Below, in pieces: positions 24,831 through 35,939 of a DNA stretch of 64,000 nt. The stretch covers positions 2,932,602 through 2,996,601 of the forward strand of contig OZ025279.1 in NCBI GenBank assembly GCA_964019165.1, written 5' to 3'. The translations under genes and the position numbers were made by a program. This DNA comes from Mastigias papua. Lineage: Eukaryota; Cnidaria; Scyphozoa; Rhizostomeae; Mastigiidae. The first letter of the stretch is position 1; every line of letters begins with the position of its first letter. The notes under the pieces are model-generated. The model was not told the origin of the DNA. It saw only the letters and a program-made list of their open reading frames with translations, and ran no database searches.

Positions 24831-26035
24831 GGGCCTGATTATATGAGCAGGCCTTTCAATGAGTAAATCAGACACGCAATGCCAATCGTGCACATGGGAT
24901 CGTTTGTGCGTGCTAAGCATTCGATTGCTAGAGGTTTCCTTAGTACTTGGATGTACATTTTTCATAAAGCTGGCGTGAGTGACAAATTGAGGACATGAAC
25001 TGAGCTGGGCACATGCTTGTGCACTTGTGCGTGATCGCGTGCATCTCATTGAAAGGCCTGTATGAGGCTGGCTGGCTCGGTGCTGGCTTGTTCATAACCC
25101 GATGCCAGCGCGGTATTGTATGACAAATGTTAGAACGGGGAGCCAACCCATTCTCAACCTGGGAAATCACTAAAGATAGCAGATGCATACAGCAAACAGC
25201 TGCAGTGTTAGATTATTACTTTATCAAGATTACAAGCTTTTCTATTTTTTTATAACAATACCTAATTTTTTTGCTGGCCTTAATAGTTTTAAAATTTTTT
25301 GAATTTGATCCTAAGAAAAGTCTTTAATTGCTGTTAAATTTTAGTAATGTTTGAGCATTAATACTCAAATAATATATTCTTATTATGAAAAGTATGTAAC
25401 TGATACTCTCTGAAGAGTTGCTGGGTCACATTATAGTGTAATAACTCAGAGACCCAATAAATGAAGCTCACATTTGTTTTGTTTTCCAAAGGAAACTCAA
25501 ATAAGCAAAATATCTTACCCTTGATGAAACTTGAGCTTTGCAATATTCTTAAATTATTCATAAATTTCAGCAATTATGAGCCTTGATATTTAAAGGTCTT
25601 TGCACTTGAACCCTACTGTTGTTATAAACTGTCCAATAAATTTCAGTATGTCTCTATTAGTTTGGCTTTTACTTGTATTTTCAGCTACACATATTACTGC
25701 TTACAGTTTCTTTGTTGGAAAAGCAGCAGGTACAGTTCATTACAGAGCCAATACAATACCATTTGTTCTTAGTTTTATGCCATTGCACATGCACCAGCCC
25801 GTTTCTGTCCAGGGACCAGCCATTATATGAGTGAGCCAGCTCGGGTTAAGTGGGTTTACCCGCTTCATGAAAACGAGCCAGCTCGGCAAGTGAGCCAACC
25901 CGTTGTCAACCCACCGCTAGCTTGCATCATATAACCGCATTTTGTCTTTATTTAGGATTTGACTGAAGCACTGGGACAACTCACTGAGCCATAAATGAGC
26001 TAAAAGTAGGTCAGCTCGCTCATGTAATCAGGCCA
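24831..26035. mobile_element. PIF/Harbinger-like TIR element inside the Penelope endonuclease
   Basis: Terminal inverted repeats GGGCCTGATTATATGAGC (left) and GCTCATGTAATCAGGCCA (right) enclose 1205 bp. A TAA triplet precedes the left end (24828-24830) and follows the right end (26036-26038). If the element and one TAA are left out, the endonuclease frame continues without shift, which supports these boundaries. A 3-bp TWA target and GGSCC-type ends fit PIF/Harbinger. No transposase is visible. The interior carries repeat R1 copy 2 and GC-richer stretches with GAGCCAGCTCG motifs. Confidence 0.8.
25340..25590 (-). repeat. Dispersed repeat family R1, copy 2
   Basis: Inverse copy of the segment at 7165-7480. 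Shared landmarks are ACTCTCTGAAGAGTTGCTGG (complement of the CAGCAACTATTCA block), AAGCTCACATTTG and a terminal GAGCCTTGATATT. It is nested inside the TIR element, itself inside a Penelope remnant. Confidence 0.6.
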
Positions 26036-26254
26036 TAAGAGAACAGCCACCTTGTATGCGTAAAAGCTCTAATTCTAAAATGAAAAGTCATTTGGCTATA
26101 GGACAACATCTCATCAGAAATCCAGAGTGCACCAAAATATATTCATACGATAGTTTTGGATCATAGGGCAAGAGATCATCCTTTCATTTAAGTATTTTGG
26201 AATCAGTTTACATAAAGGCTCAAAACCCAGTCTTGTGTAAACAAAAAGAGTTCA

Positions 26255-26490
26255 TTTTCTTACTTGGACTCTTCAAGTAAACAATGGTGAATAGGTGCCA
26301 AGTGGCCAATCATATGGCTAACTGGACACATTATTTATCATATTACATGTAATCACATCTGGTTATATATTTTGGTTCACTATTCAGTCACTATCTGACG
26401 TTTCATACTCTGATGAGTGTCGGACAAAAGAAGCTTTTCAGTATGCCTAAAACATGGTGCCCTTTTTGGTGCTGTAGTGAAAATATACAC
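26255..26490 (+). mobile_element. Penelope-like terminal repeat, copy B
   Basis: It begins at the last codons of the endonuclease (TTACTTGGACTCTTCAAGTAA) and runs through GGTGCCAAGTGGCCAATCAT, a TTCGGTTCAC-like block and the hammerhead motif to GCTGTAGTGAA. The same block recurs at 35940-36215 including the endonuclease end, and in inverse orientation near 10553-10790. This copy proves the link between the repeat and a GIY-YIG-bearing Penelope-like element. Confidence 0.85.
26404..26445 (+). ncRNA. Hammerhead motif B, core G replaced by A
   Basis: CATACT, CTGATGA, GTGTCGGAC, then AAA where the core needs GAA, a stem III AAAAG/CTTTT hairpin, C, then AGTATG. Stem I pairs perfectly. The first base of the GAA triad (G12, the general base in hammerhead chemistry) is A here, so this copy is probably inactive. 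The stem III hairpin partly overlaps the altered triad, so exact register is ambiguous. Confidence 0.65.
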
Positions 26491-27240
26491 TTGTACACTT
26501 TAAGTGTACATTTGACTTTGTGGCATTCAAAGTAAAACCAGAAGTTATTTTCTGTCGTTTTCTCATCTTGAGAGAGTATGTATCAAACAGCATGCACCTC
26601 AGAGCAATTTCTATGGTCAGAGTTATTTTTGAATATTTTTAGAATTTTTTCCTGAGTTTTGATTATCTATACTGTATGTTGAGTTCGTGCTGACTATGGA
26701 AAACTATACGTTTTCTGAAAGTAGGCTAAACATACTATTAGAAAATCACACTTTGGGCATTACCATGGTCTGTCAATAGTCTATAGCAATCTGAAAATAA
26801 CAGTATATGAAAAATGCACACAAGCTCTTAGGTTTGACCTCAGAAAAGTCAAAGAGCCAAGGCTCCAACAAAGATGAGATTCAAACCAGATACAAACTTA
26901 CATCCTAACCTGCACATAGTTTGGTCTGTAAACACAGGGCTATGATCACTCTCACTTCTTTCTTTCAAACTTGTACTGAAATGCTTATCTAAGCCTTTAC
27001 TAGAAACCTAGAATTTACTAGCAACCAGCCTACCTTTAGATTTGTACCAGAACGTTTTTGATAAATAGCTAAGACTTCTCTTCATCAACATTAATTTCCG
27101 CAACTGTCAGTTTGATTCCGCTTTATGACAACAACAGCACAGTTAGCTGAAATCTTGGAACAGCCTCGTATACAAGTACTGGTAGCGGCCACCACCATTG
27201 ACGGCCACCCAGCCACCGATCCAAGGTTGTAACGGCGTTA
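26491..27240. other. No feature recognised
   Basis: Non-repetitive sequence between the Penelope end and the GT microsatellite. I see no exon-like ORF. Confidence 0.3.
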
Positions 27241-27242
27241 CC

Positions 27243-27375
<133 letters not shown>

Positions 27376-27417
27376 TTATGTGCGTTTGTGTGTGTTTGTG
27401 TGTTTGTGCGTGTGCTT

Positions 27418-30013
27418 CATAGAAATAGGAGGACTAGAATGCGCGCTCCATTGTTTCGCTTTTGTCTGGTATGTAATACCCATGGGGAGCAAAGATGGTA
27501 GCAACACGTTGGCAAAAGATTGTTGCGGGGTATGCCGTCAAATGTTGTTTTCAATCTTTTTGGGCTAATATTGAACCTATGTAGACTGTAAAATGCAATT
27601 TTCGGTGTGGTGAAGGAATAAGATGATCGGTAAGTGTCTTGAAAGTTTGAAAATTACCTTTTTTTGTTGTGATTCCGTCGCTTTTCAATACGTTTGCTAT
27701 GCGGGCCTTAGGGTTTGTATCCTGTGATTTAATTCCCCCCAGAGATCCAGACTGTTAACTAAAGATAAAATATCCACAACGCACGTCAGGTTGGTTTGTT
27801 TCACAGCTAGTTGAATCATTTAAGAAAAGTACTTTTAAGCGATACTTCAATCTTCGACAGGATAAGCCAAGTACTTTGCAGAGATGTAGTGCGAATGTGG
27901 ATAATAAAAATCTTTGCATATTTTAGCATTGTACCATTCTAAACAGTTCATAACTCAGGTTTCCAAATAGTTGTCAATTATCAGGTAGTTGTGTGTCAGC
28001 TGCAGACAAATAGGTTGTATCCTTATCGACTGTATACGTCTAGGCTAGTGTGCATGCCATGTGGCCTACTCCGGAGATACCCAAGGAGGACTGCATCTTT
28101 TTCTAGGAGCACTGGCGTGAAATTTGTTTTAGTGCTACAGTACAAGGAAACGATAACAACATGACCTATATTTGTGTCATATTGGCATGAATGCAAAGTA
28201 ACTGAGTGAATCTCCGGTGTGAGCCTTACACGGAGTGCACCTAGGCAACTTGGTTGTATATCCTAATCAACTTTTGACATGGACATAAGGGACGGGTCAC
28301 TAATTACTTGCGGGGAAGGGTGAAAACATTCTCATACACCTGATGGAATTTTCGTCCTCCCTCTCAGATTTATGTAACAATTTTGGTCCCTACTCTAGGA
28401 TTTCAGAAGAAATTCCATACTCCTTTTAAAATGCTCTTTATTTTTCACTCTCTCCCTATGAGTGTGCAGAATTTTGGCCCCCTCCTAGATGTCTTCCATC
28501 CCCTCCTCTGAAAGAATTAATAACTGGTCTTTAAGTAGCTGTTAATTGAGAGTCAGCTAGTTTCAAAGAGGTATTTTTACTCCATAATTAAGCTGCACAG
28601 CTGTAGGATTGTGGTACCAACCCAATTTGCTTGTACTTTTTGAGAAATATATTATGTTTCTGAAGAGTATATTATATATATGAACAATATATAATATCTT
28701 CGAGGAATATATCATATTCCTAAAATTGTGTCATTTTTGAGAAATACAATTTTTGAAAAATGTATTATTTCAACATGATTCTGAAAAGGTTATTTTTCAG
28801 AACATAGTTACCAAACAACATGTCACGATAACATAGAATTTGGTGGATATATCATTCATGAGAAGTGTAGTATTATTAGCAGCCTTGTTATCTTTGAATT
28901 TTTATATTCTCAGATTTAACAGAAATGCAATGAGAGAAGAAATAGAATGAAACAATGTTTGGTCACAGGATTTTTGTATTCCTTTGATGTCTTTTCTACA
29001 GAGGATTGGCAGAATGTACCCACATGTATCAGTGAATTCCTGACGTGTTTAATGCTTTAGTGTATGCCCAATAGTCCATGAATTTTACTCTCCTGCTTCG
29101 AGCTCTGACTAAAAGACCCATCAATGTTACCCTGTGATACCCTACCCTTCATCTCATTGCAAACTTGATCAAATTTTTATTGAAGAAAGTATGGGTCAAA
29201 TTTGTTATTCAGATATCAGAGTCTGATTGCATAAGACTGGGAATGATAGGATCATTTTTTACAATAGATAAACTCTTCAACTGCAAAATTGAAGACTTTT
29301 GTACACTCAAAGACCTATTCTGTTAGTTTACATCCAGTTGCTTGTTCAGCATCTGTTGCTTCAGTTTTATTTACTGCACATATAGTATGTCTACATAATT
29401 AGACTTATTTATTTGATTAAACCTTGTATTGTTGTTATGTTAAATCAAAGTTTAAAAGTTAGTCATGTTTTATGAATTTGTTTCCTGAAGGTCTCTGGGC
29501 AAGTGACATCTTGAGGGTATTGATAGTGACCCAAGAGAAATTGCTTGTCATATTTGCACCCAGATGCAGAAAGTTGCTATTCCTCTCTAAATATGCAGAA
29601 ATCTAGTAAAATCAGTATATATTCTTGCAGCAATTTTAGCTAGATATGCCTTCAGTATTTGTAAAGAAGGCCAATATAAATCAGAAGCCGAATTGGCGTT
29701 GCATAGAAAGTGACAAGGCCTACAAGTAATAAGGGAAAACCACGCGTGCGCGTATACTTACGGATGAAAAAACAGGTTATTTCATCCAGAAGTTAGATTT
29801 ACTTTAGTGTCCATGAATCATTATATCCATACTTATTGCTAGGAAATACCATGTTGCAAAACTACGCGCTAAACGACGTTTAGCCAATGTTGTTTACGTA
29901 TAGTTCACAGTGCCGCTTCTGTCTTTTTGCCAACGTGGTGCTACCATTTTGACTCCCCATTGGTATTACGCTCCACGTGACCTGCCGCGCATTCTAGTCC
30001 TCCTATTTCTATG
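27418..30013. mobile_element. hAT-like non-autonomous DNA transposon with 8-bp target duplication
   Basis: The left end CATAGAAATAGGAGGACTAG and its exact complement at the right end (CTAGTCCTCCTATTTCTATG, ending 30013) form inverted repeats. They are identical for about 28 bp and recognisably similar for about 100 bp (shared GTTGGCAAAA, GATGGTAGCA-like and TGGGGAG blocks). GTGTGCTT directly flanks both sides (27410-27417 and 30014-30021), an 8-bp duplication as made by hAT and some other transposases. The 2.6-kb interior has no transposase-like ORF. It inserted into the tail of the GT microsatellite. Confidence 0.82.
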
Positions 30014-30021
30014 GTGTGCTT

Positions 30022-31551
30022 GCGTGTGCGTGTATGTAAATTGCATTGTAAGCATTTGTCCACTAAAGTACAAAATTATTTTATAATTTTGAAAGTATCA
30101 AGTACCCAACATTTTTTGTGTTCGGCTGCTTTCTGGGTTTCGTTAGGAATTTTAGGGGCAGCTGCTCCCGTGATACCCAATAGCGCCATTCTTCTGCTTG
30201 AGAACCCACTAGTATTCTTGGATCCAACGCGACAAGAAAACATTTTAAGGCATATTCTCTAGAGTTGCGTAAAACGCACTCCCAAACTTAGACTAGTTTC
30301 TTGAGGGACTGTGATATAATATAAAAATAATTATATAGCTAAACTAAACCCGTGAAATTTGCCTACAATATACGCAAAAATAATAAACGAAATATCAGAA
30401 AAGGAAAGAATTACCAACCATAGTAAAAAAGAGTGCAGTGAATAATAAAGTGGACATACAAATCTTATTAAATATTGCATCATTTTATAGAGTAAGTCAT
30501 ATCAATGCAAGTTGTCCCGTATTAATGATGGCACTGAGTCGTGTAGACTTGCCGAACAATTTCTAAAGCATTTAGATCTACCCTTGAAGTACCATGCGTG
30601 CTGGATGAAGAACGAAGCAATTATGGCAGCAAAACAATGTCAGGTCAGTACTTAGATGTAAAAATTAAGTTCGAGGGTTAGGCAGCTTCAGCTGTCATTG
30701 AATAAAACCCATGTCACGTCTCATTTCTTCCATTAGAATCTTGTTTTGATCCGAGGGTTAAGCAAGGTCACATGTCTGGTTGTATTCACTGAATAACGTG
30801 GGGACAGAATAAGCTCTGCCCAAAGCTAAGATATTTGTGCTTAATCTTTACTTTATCATGTAGATTCATATCTATATTCATATACATATTTCGTATCTCC
30901 ATACATATGTTGTACTTCGTTTGTTTTATTGTTTTCTTTTAATGCTACCTCTAGAATAGAATTTATGTTAGAATTTCGTTTGCAATTGCTTTTGTCTTGC
31001 TTTTATCTTATTTGGTTTTTTTATTCTGTTAATATGTAGACTAATTTTTAAAATTTGTATATGTGACTCATAGCGGAGCTAGATGACCTTATGTCTTTCA
31101 TCACTATTAGTGGCATATATGTGAGTAACTTTAGCCGTAAATCATTGGTCTAGATAAATAAAAACAGAAATAGTCATATATTTATTATTTGCCTCTGTTA
31201 TACTAGAATAGTGATAAAATATTAATCAAGACCAACTGAACAAATACATGTAACCAGAGGCGTGGCTACAGGGGGTGTGGGAGTGTCACACCCTCCAGTA
31301 TTTCTACAAAGTGAAAATACCCCGGTAAACTTTCAGAAATACAGATTTATCTTGGATTTATCGTGACTGGTAGCATGTGAATATTCGAAGCATGTGTTTT
31401 GCATATACTACTTTGCTCCATAATCTTACACCATTATTCTATGTTCTTATTACTGTAAACAGACATTCAATGATTTATTTGAGAGTGAGCCATTATACGT
31501 TGGGTAATTTTTATCTTGTCTTCTTCATTATTAGCAAGTCACCTCCACCAT
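30022..31551. other. No gene recognised; probable 5' part of the Penelope element at its right end
   Basis: The interval right of the hAT-like element holds no recognisable ORF or RNA. The last few hundred bases must include the 5' region of the Penelope-like ORF, but its border cannot be seen. Just upstream of the ORF ATG is TTCTTCATTATTAG, which could serve as a splice acceptor. Confidence 0.3.
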
Positions 31552-33438
31552 ATGACTAAGATTGGCAAACTTAAAACTATAGCTCTGATTAAGCGTCAAC
31601 GAAGCCAAAGAACTTCCAAGAAAAATTCTTACAAGAAAACATTACACCGTTTGATCTTGACTACCACCGATAAAATAGAACTAATACACAACCTCAGTGA
31701 TATGCATTTATCACAAACACATATCAGTATCTTATCCAAGGGTCTAGGCTTCATACCTACACCTAAGCCCACCTCTATCCAAGAAATCGACTCGGCATTT
31801 CAACGATTCCGCAGACGATTATATTTGAAATATTTTCATCGAAAAACGCCTAGACATGATTTCAACCATCTACATATTCCTTCAACATGGGAACCCCCTA
31901 TTCCAGACAATACTAGTATTCACAGATATCTTGAACAAATATACTTTGAAATCAATCAAAAACATAGGCCTTTTCCCCGTATTGACAATCTTTCTAGAGA
32001 GGATAAAATAGCTCTACATGATCTATGTACCGAAAACAATGTTACAATTAAACCAGCTGACAAGGGCGGTAAAATTGTTATCTGGGACTCTACCAGCTAT
32101 CTGAGGGAGGCCCACCAACAACTCAATGATCGACACTATTACGTACAGTTGGATCACAATCCCATGAGTGATCTAATTTTTGAGATTTCAACCTTTATCA
32201 CATTTCTTTACCACCAACACCATATAGACTATCCAACGTTTACCTTTCTAGATCCTAGCAATCATTCCAGGATACCAGTATTTTACTTACTACCTAAAAT
32301 ACACAAACCAGGGGTCCCTGGACGCCCGATTATATCAGGATGTAATTCACCTACAAGCAACCTCTCTAAATACATTGACTATTACCTCAAACCAATTGTT
32401 AAGCAAATTCCATCTTATATACAGGACACAACGCATTTTTTGCGTAAAATCAAAGAAATTGCTGGTGACATACCATGCAATTCTTTTTTAGTGACTTTTG
32501 ATGTGAAGTCACTTTACACCAACATCCCTCATGATGAGGGAATCAATGTTTGCATAAGCGCCCTACAGGCTTTCTACGGGAGTGACCTCCCTTTATCAGT
32601 TAAACACTTAAGACAGATACTTCACTTCATTCTCCAAAGAAACTATTTTCAATTTATAGATAATTTTTATCTACAAACACACGGTACTGCTATGGGGTCA
32701 CCATTTGCCCCCAATTATGCTAATATTTTCATGGACTCTATAGAGCGTCGTATACTTAATTCAGCCCCTGGGGGTAAGAAGCCACTCGTGTGGTTTCGTT
32801 TCATAGACGATATTTTTTGTATTTGGACTCATGGTGTTGATCTATTACAGATTTTCTTTGAACATATGAACAGCACCCATCCTACTATACAATTTGAAAT
32901 GTCACATTCAGTTAACGAGATACCATTCTTAGATGTACTGATTCTCAACCGAGACAATACACTACATACGACTTTATACAAGAAACCAACTGATGTTCCG
33001 TCACTTCTACATTCAAATTCTTTTCACCCCCCTAATTGCAAAGCAGGCATCATTTACAGTCAAGCTCTGAGATACCGTCGCATTATCTCCAATGATGACG
33101 ATTTGGATTTTCATTTACAACAACTATCTACCATACTTATCAAACGGGGCTATAATATTGGCCTCATTAGCAAATTATTTTCCAAGGTGCGCCCATTATC
33201 GCGAGATGATCTCTTACAACCCCATTCACGGGCCTCTTGTGATATATTACCCTTCATTATTCCATTTAATCTGGATACTGCACGGATTGGACGGATACTA
33301 CATGAACATTGGCACATCATTCAAGAAGACGACGACCTACGTGACATAGCATCAACCACACCCATTGTAGCATTCAAAAGGAACACAAACATTAAAGATT
33401 TACTTGTTCATACAAAGTTCACCAGTCCAGATACGTGA
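31552..33438 (+). CDS. Penelope-like reverse transcriptase, intact ORF, no visible endonuclease
   Basis: The frame is open from 31516; the first ATG is at 31552, giving 628 residues. Order: IELIHNLSDMHL and LSKGLGFIPTP (N-terminal conserved block), KPADKGGKIVIWD, LPKIHKPGVPGRPIISGCN, TFDVKSLYTNIPHDEG (palm motif A), HGTAMGSPFAPNYANIFMD, WFRFIDDIFCIW (motif C with the IDD catalytic pair), NEIPFLDVLI, TTLYKKPTDVPSLLHSNSFH, and the tail IVAFKRNTNIKDLLVHTKF. This is the Penelope-like RT layout. In canonical elements a Cys-rich linker and GIY-YIG domain follow the LLV motif; here the ORF stops 11 residues later and no frame below restores them. No GIY-YIG domain is visible at the N-terminus either. 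It is the only uninterrupted retroelement RT in the window. Confidence 0.9.
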   Translation: MTKIGKLKTIALIKRQRSQRTSKKNSYKKTLHRLILTTTDKIELIHNLSDMHLSQTHISILSKGLGFIPTPKPTSIQEIDSAFQRFRRRLYLKYFHRKTPRHDFNHLHIPSTWEPPIPDNTSIHRYLEQIYFEINQKHRPFPRIDNLSREDKIALHDLCTENNVTIKPADKGGKIVIWDSTSYLREAHQQLNDRHYYVQLDHNPMSDLIFEISTFITFLYHQHHIDYPTFTFLDPSNHSRIPVFYLLPKIHKPGVPGRPIISGCNSPTSNLSKYIDYYLKPIVKQIPSYIQDTTHFLRKIKEIAGDIPCNSFLVTFDVKSLYTNIPHDEGINVCISALQAFYGSDLPLSVKHLRQILHFILQRNYFQFIDNFYLQTHGTAMGSPFAPNYANIFMDSIERRILNSAPGGKKPLVWFRFIDDIFCIWTHGVDLLQIFFEHMNSTHPTIQFEMSHSVNEIPFLDVLILNRDNTLHTTLYKKPTDVPSLLHSNSFHPPNCKAGIIYSQALRYRRIISNDDDLDFHLQQLSTILIKRGYNIGLISKLFSKVRPLSRDDLLQPHSRASCDILPFIIPFNLDTARIGRILHEHWHIIQEDDDLRDIASTTPIVAFKRNTNIKDLLVHTKFTSPDT

Positions 33439-33504
33439 TATGACTCGATTATACTATACATAGTGATGCATTTTTTCATGGCTTCATTCTCTACCTTGTA
33501 CGAT

Positions 33505-33519
33505 CGGACACCGTGTCCG
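33505..33519 (+). other. Perfect hairpin in the 3' region of the Penelope-like element
   Basis: CGGACACCGTGTCCG: seven paired bases around one central C, 67 bp after the RT stop. About 110 bp further, GGTACGAT (33633-33640) and ATCGTACC (33733-33740) could close a long-range stem over G-run and C-run segments. A role in template recognition is only inference. Confidence 0.45.
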
Positions 33520-33799
33520 TATTTCAATGCTGAATATACATCGCGGGTCGTTACTCATTTATCATATTAAGATTCATTTCCGTATTGCTCTCTGCACTAT
33601 ACGTTTTCTGCTACTACTTCTACTCCTCGTCTGGTACGATAGTGTCCCGATGGGATGCTGGGGGGCCTGTGATCATAAAAGCGTACTATCATTAAACCCC
33701 CGAAACGCTGATCTCAGGTTGATAGCTGACGAATCGTACCTATTTTCATATACAGTCTGCTTCTCTCATATACCTTTCCATTCTCTACATCCCTAATCT

Positions 33800-35930
33800 A
33801 CATTATACACGATCTTCATTCATGTTCTTTTGTGCACCATGAATCTTTGGCCTCATTCCCATGGACACTCGTTGCTGGGATTACCCTTTATTTCTTGTTT
33901 TACATTTTATATTGTTTTAAACAAACAAAACGAACAGCTATAGATACTTATTTAGAGTCGAAACATTTGAACAAATTTCTTAGACTTTGATCGAATTGAG
34001 CTGAAGTTGCATATGAAATGTAACAAGAAACTTCGGGCAAAAAATTTTAACATCCCCCAATATTTTAAGTATCCATACCCCCTTGCAAGTAATTAAAAAT
34101 AGCAAAAATTGAGAAAAGCAACTTTTGCGATATTCGGATAAATTGATTATAAGCAAATTATGAACATAATGTATTTTTCAGCCATAAACTATTGTAAATT
34201 TTTACTTAGATAGTACATCTGTTACTACGCCCGAGTAACGATTGAAATGAGGAATCACATTTTTTCTGATAATTTACTGAGATTTTATACTTGCATTCAG
34301 TTGAAATTAAATATCATCTAGAAATATGAAGGGAGTCCTTGTTAAACTGAAGGGAAGAACGCGTCGAAATGATAAGGGAAAATAACTCCGATGTAAAGTG
34401 TGGAACTCATGTGGCCAGGAATGCAGATGCAATAGTAAGGTACGGACAGTCAGAAGGAAAGAAGGGCACCGAATAGTACAATCTCCATAGGAACCCATTC
34501 GATTATGGAGGATATCATCCTTGTATGCTACTCTTTATAGAGAGACTTACACTCAGGAGACCTTTAAACATATAACCTAGTGGGAAATTCCCCACCCATT
34601 CCTTAAAGCTCTCCACTTGTTGGCTCATGAGTACTTCACTTGCCTTTTGGTTAGAATTGTTTCAAAAATACATTTTGAATTTTCTCCGTATACTGCTTTC
34701 CTGTCAAATTTGTTTTTTACTTTCTGTTTCATTACTGTCAATAAATGTCTATGGGATGTTCCTGTAGTAGAAACAGTAAGACCGTGAAATCCAAGGAAAA
34801 ATTGTACGCTAAATTTCCTTCTTGCCCCTGACTGTGATGCCCCTGCATCACATCCCTACCAGTAAAAATTTCTCAACATATCCACTGTTTGAGCTTATGT
34901 AGAAAGAGATAAATGATTTGAGGCATTGCTGCGTTAAAATTGAAGCTATAAAAGCGTCGTTGTAATCCATAAAGAGATGATTCTAATTTGAATTAGTTGA
35001 AAGGGTTCATTGAATAGATGTCACGTTATCTCCTCTATTTATCTATTCCTGTTTTTGATGTGATGATGTATACTACTAGTGTGATACACTTAGTTCATAG
35101 TTCCTTACCTCAAGCTCCCTTTGGAAACTATTCGTTCTAAGATGATGGTGTTCAGCACCTTTGTGATTCTGGAGCTTGTTCTCAATTCCAAAGAGAATGC
35201 TAGGTCATTTCTCTACCTCAGTGTAAATCTCAAATATATGGTTTTGTGCAGCAATTCCGCCATGTAGTTATGACTTAATTGGTGATCTAATCACTAGATA
35301 AAAACCTATATTTAGAAATATAACTTCTTATATGCACTGGCAGCCAAGATTCTATAGACTAGCATTCACATATTTCTAAAAATACACTGGCTGTTTGGGG
35401 TTAACTCTTTTCGGAGCATTATGTTGACCTAATAGACAATAATTGACATAGTCACCATGATTTTAATACACCTTGTAATAATAGATGGCCATTATACATG
35501 GAAGTTTCATTTCTATTAATACTAAACAATGCATCTATCAATGCATTAATTTGGAAATATTACCAAAGTGACATTTTAGTTTCGACTGCTTTATGTTGAA
35601 TCAAAAAGTAACACACTACCTTACAGAATCTCCTTATTGTTCAAAATAACACCCATCACATTTAATTTCCTCTCTATATAGCTATTGCCACAGCCTGCAT
35701 TAGACCCTATGAGCTACAATTGTCGCGAAAAGTCCTGGGACAATTTTTTTATATATCCGTAAAAGATTACATCACAAACTTATAATACTACTTAACAATG
35801 CTCCTACACTACAAAGTACAATACTATTAGAACGATACCCCGGGGAGCAAACGATCATAACTACCCCGGGGCCATTTAGACACAAAGATATATAAAATAC
35901 ATTCAGAAACAGGTCAGATGCCTCTTTTTG
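33800..35930. other. No feature recognised
   Basis: AT-rich, apparently single-copy sequence. Only short ORFs are present, with no domain signal. The 3' border of the Penelope-like element probably lies somewhere near the start of this stretch. Confidence 0.3.
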
Positions 35931-35939
35931 CTTACACAG

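Larger units (their letters stand above)
24190..26275 (+). pseudogene. Decayed Penelope-like element: RT end plus GIY-YIG endonuclease, interrupted
   Basis: The first part (about 24220-24830) reads LLDVLEEKDGTGFLTSIYRK, PTFTGKY, then LIDNGYPDDVLV, CGPEKCQVYLRLP, and RLADRIKQHIPTNIR. This is the RT tail followed by the start of the GIY-YIG-type endonuclease of Penelope-like elements. The second part (about 26037-26275) continues with AIGQHLIRNPECTKIY, RSSFHLSILESVYIKAQNP and VLCKQKEF, ending LGLFK and TAA. A 1.2-kb insertion separates the parts. Several in-frame stops make it dead. The terminal repeat with a hammerhead motif follows directly. Confidence 0.85.

Noticed and set aside
31516..31551. 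Extension of the Penelope ORF to a TTG start
   Set aside because: There is no ATG before 31552 in this frame. The extra 12 codons are not supported.
33633..33740. CTGACGA followed by a pairing segment, considered as a further hammerhead
   Set aside because: No GAA triad stands in the required position next to the pairing partner GGTACGAT.
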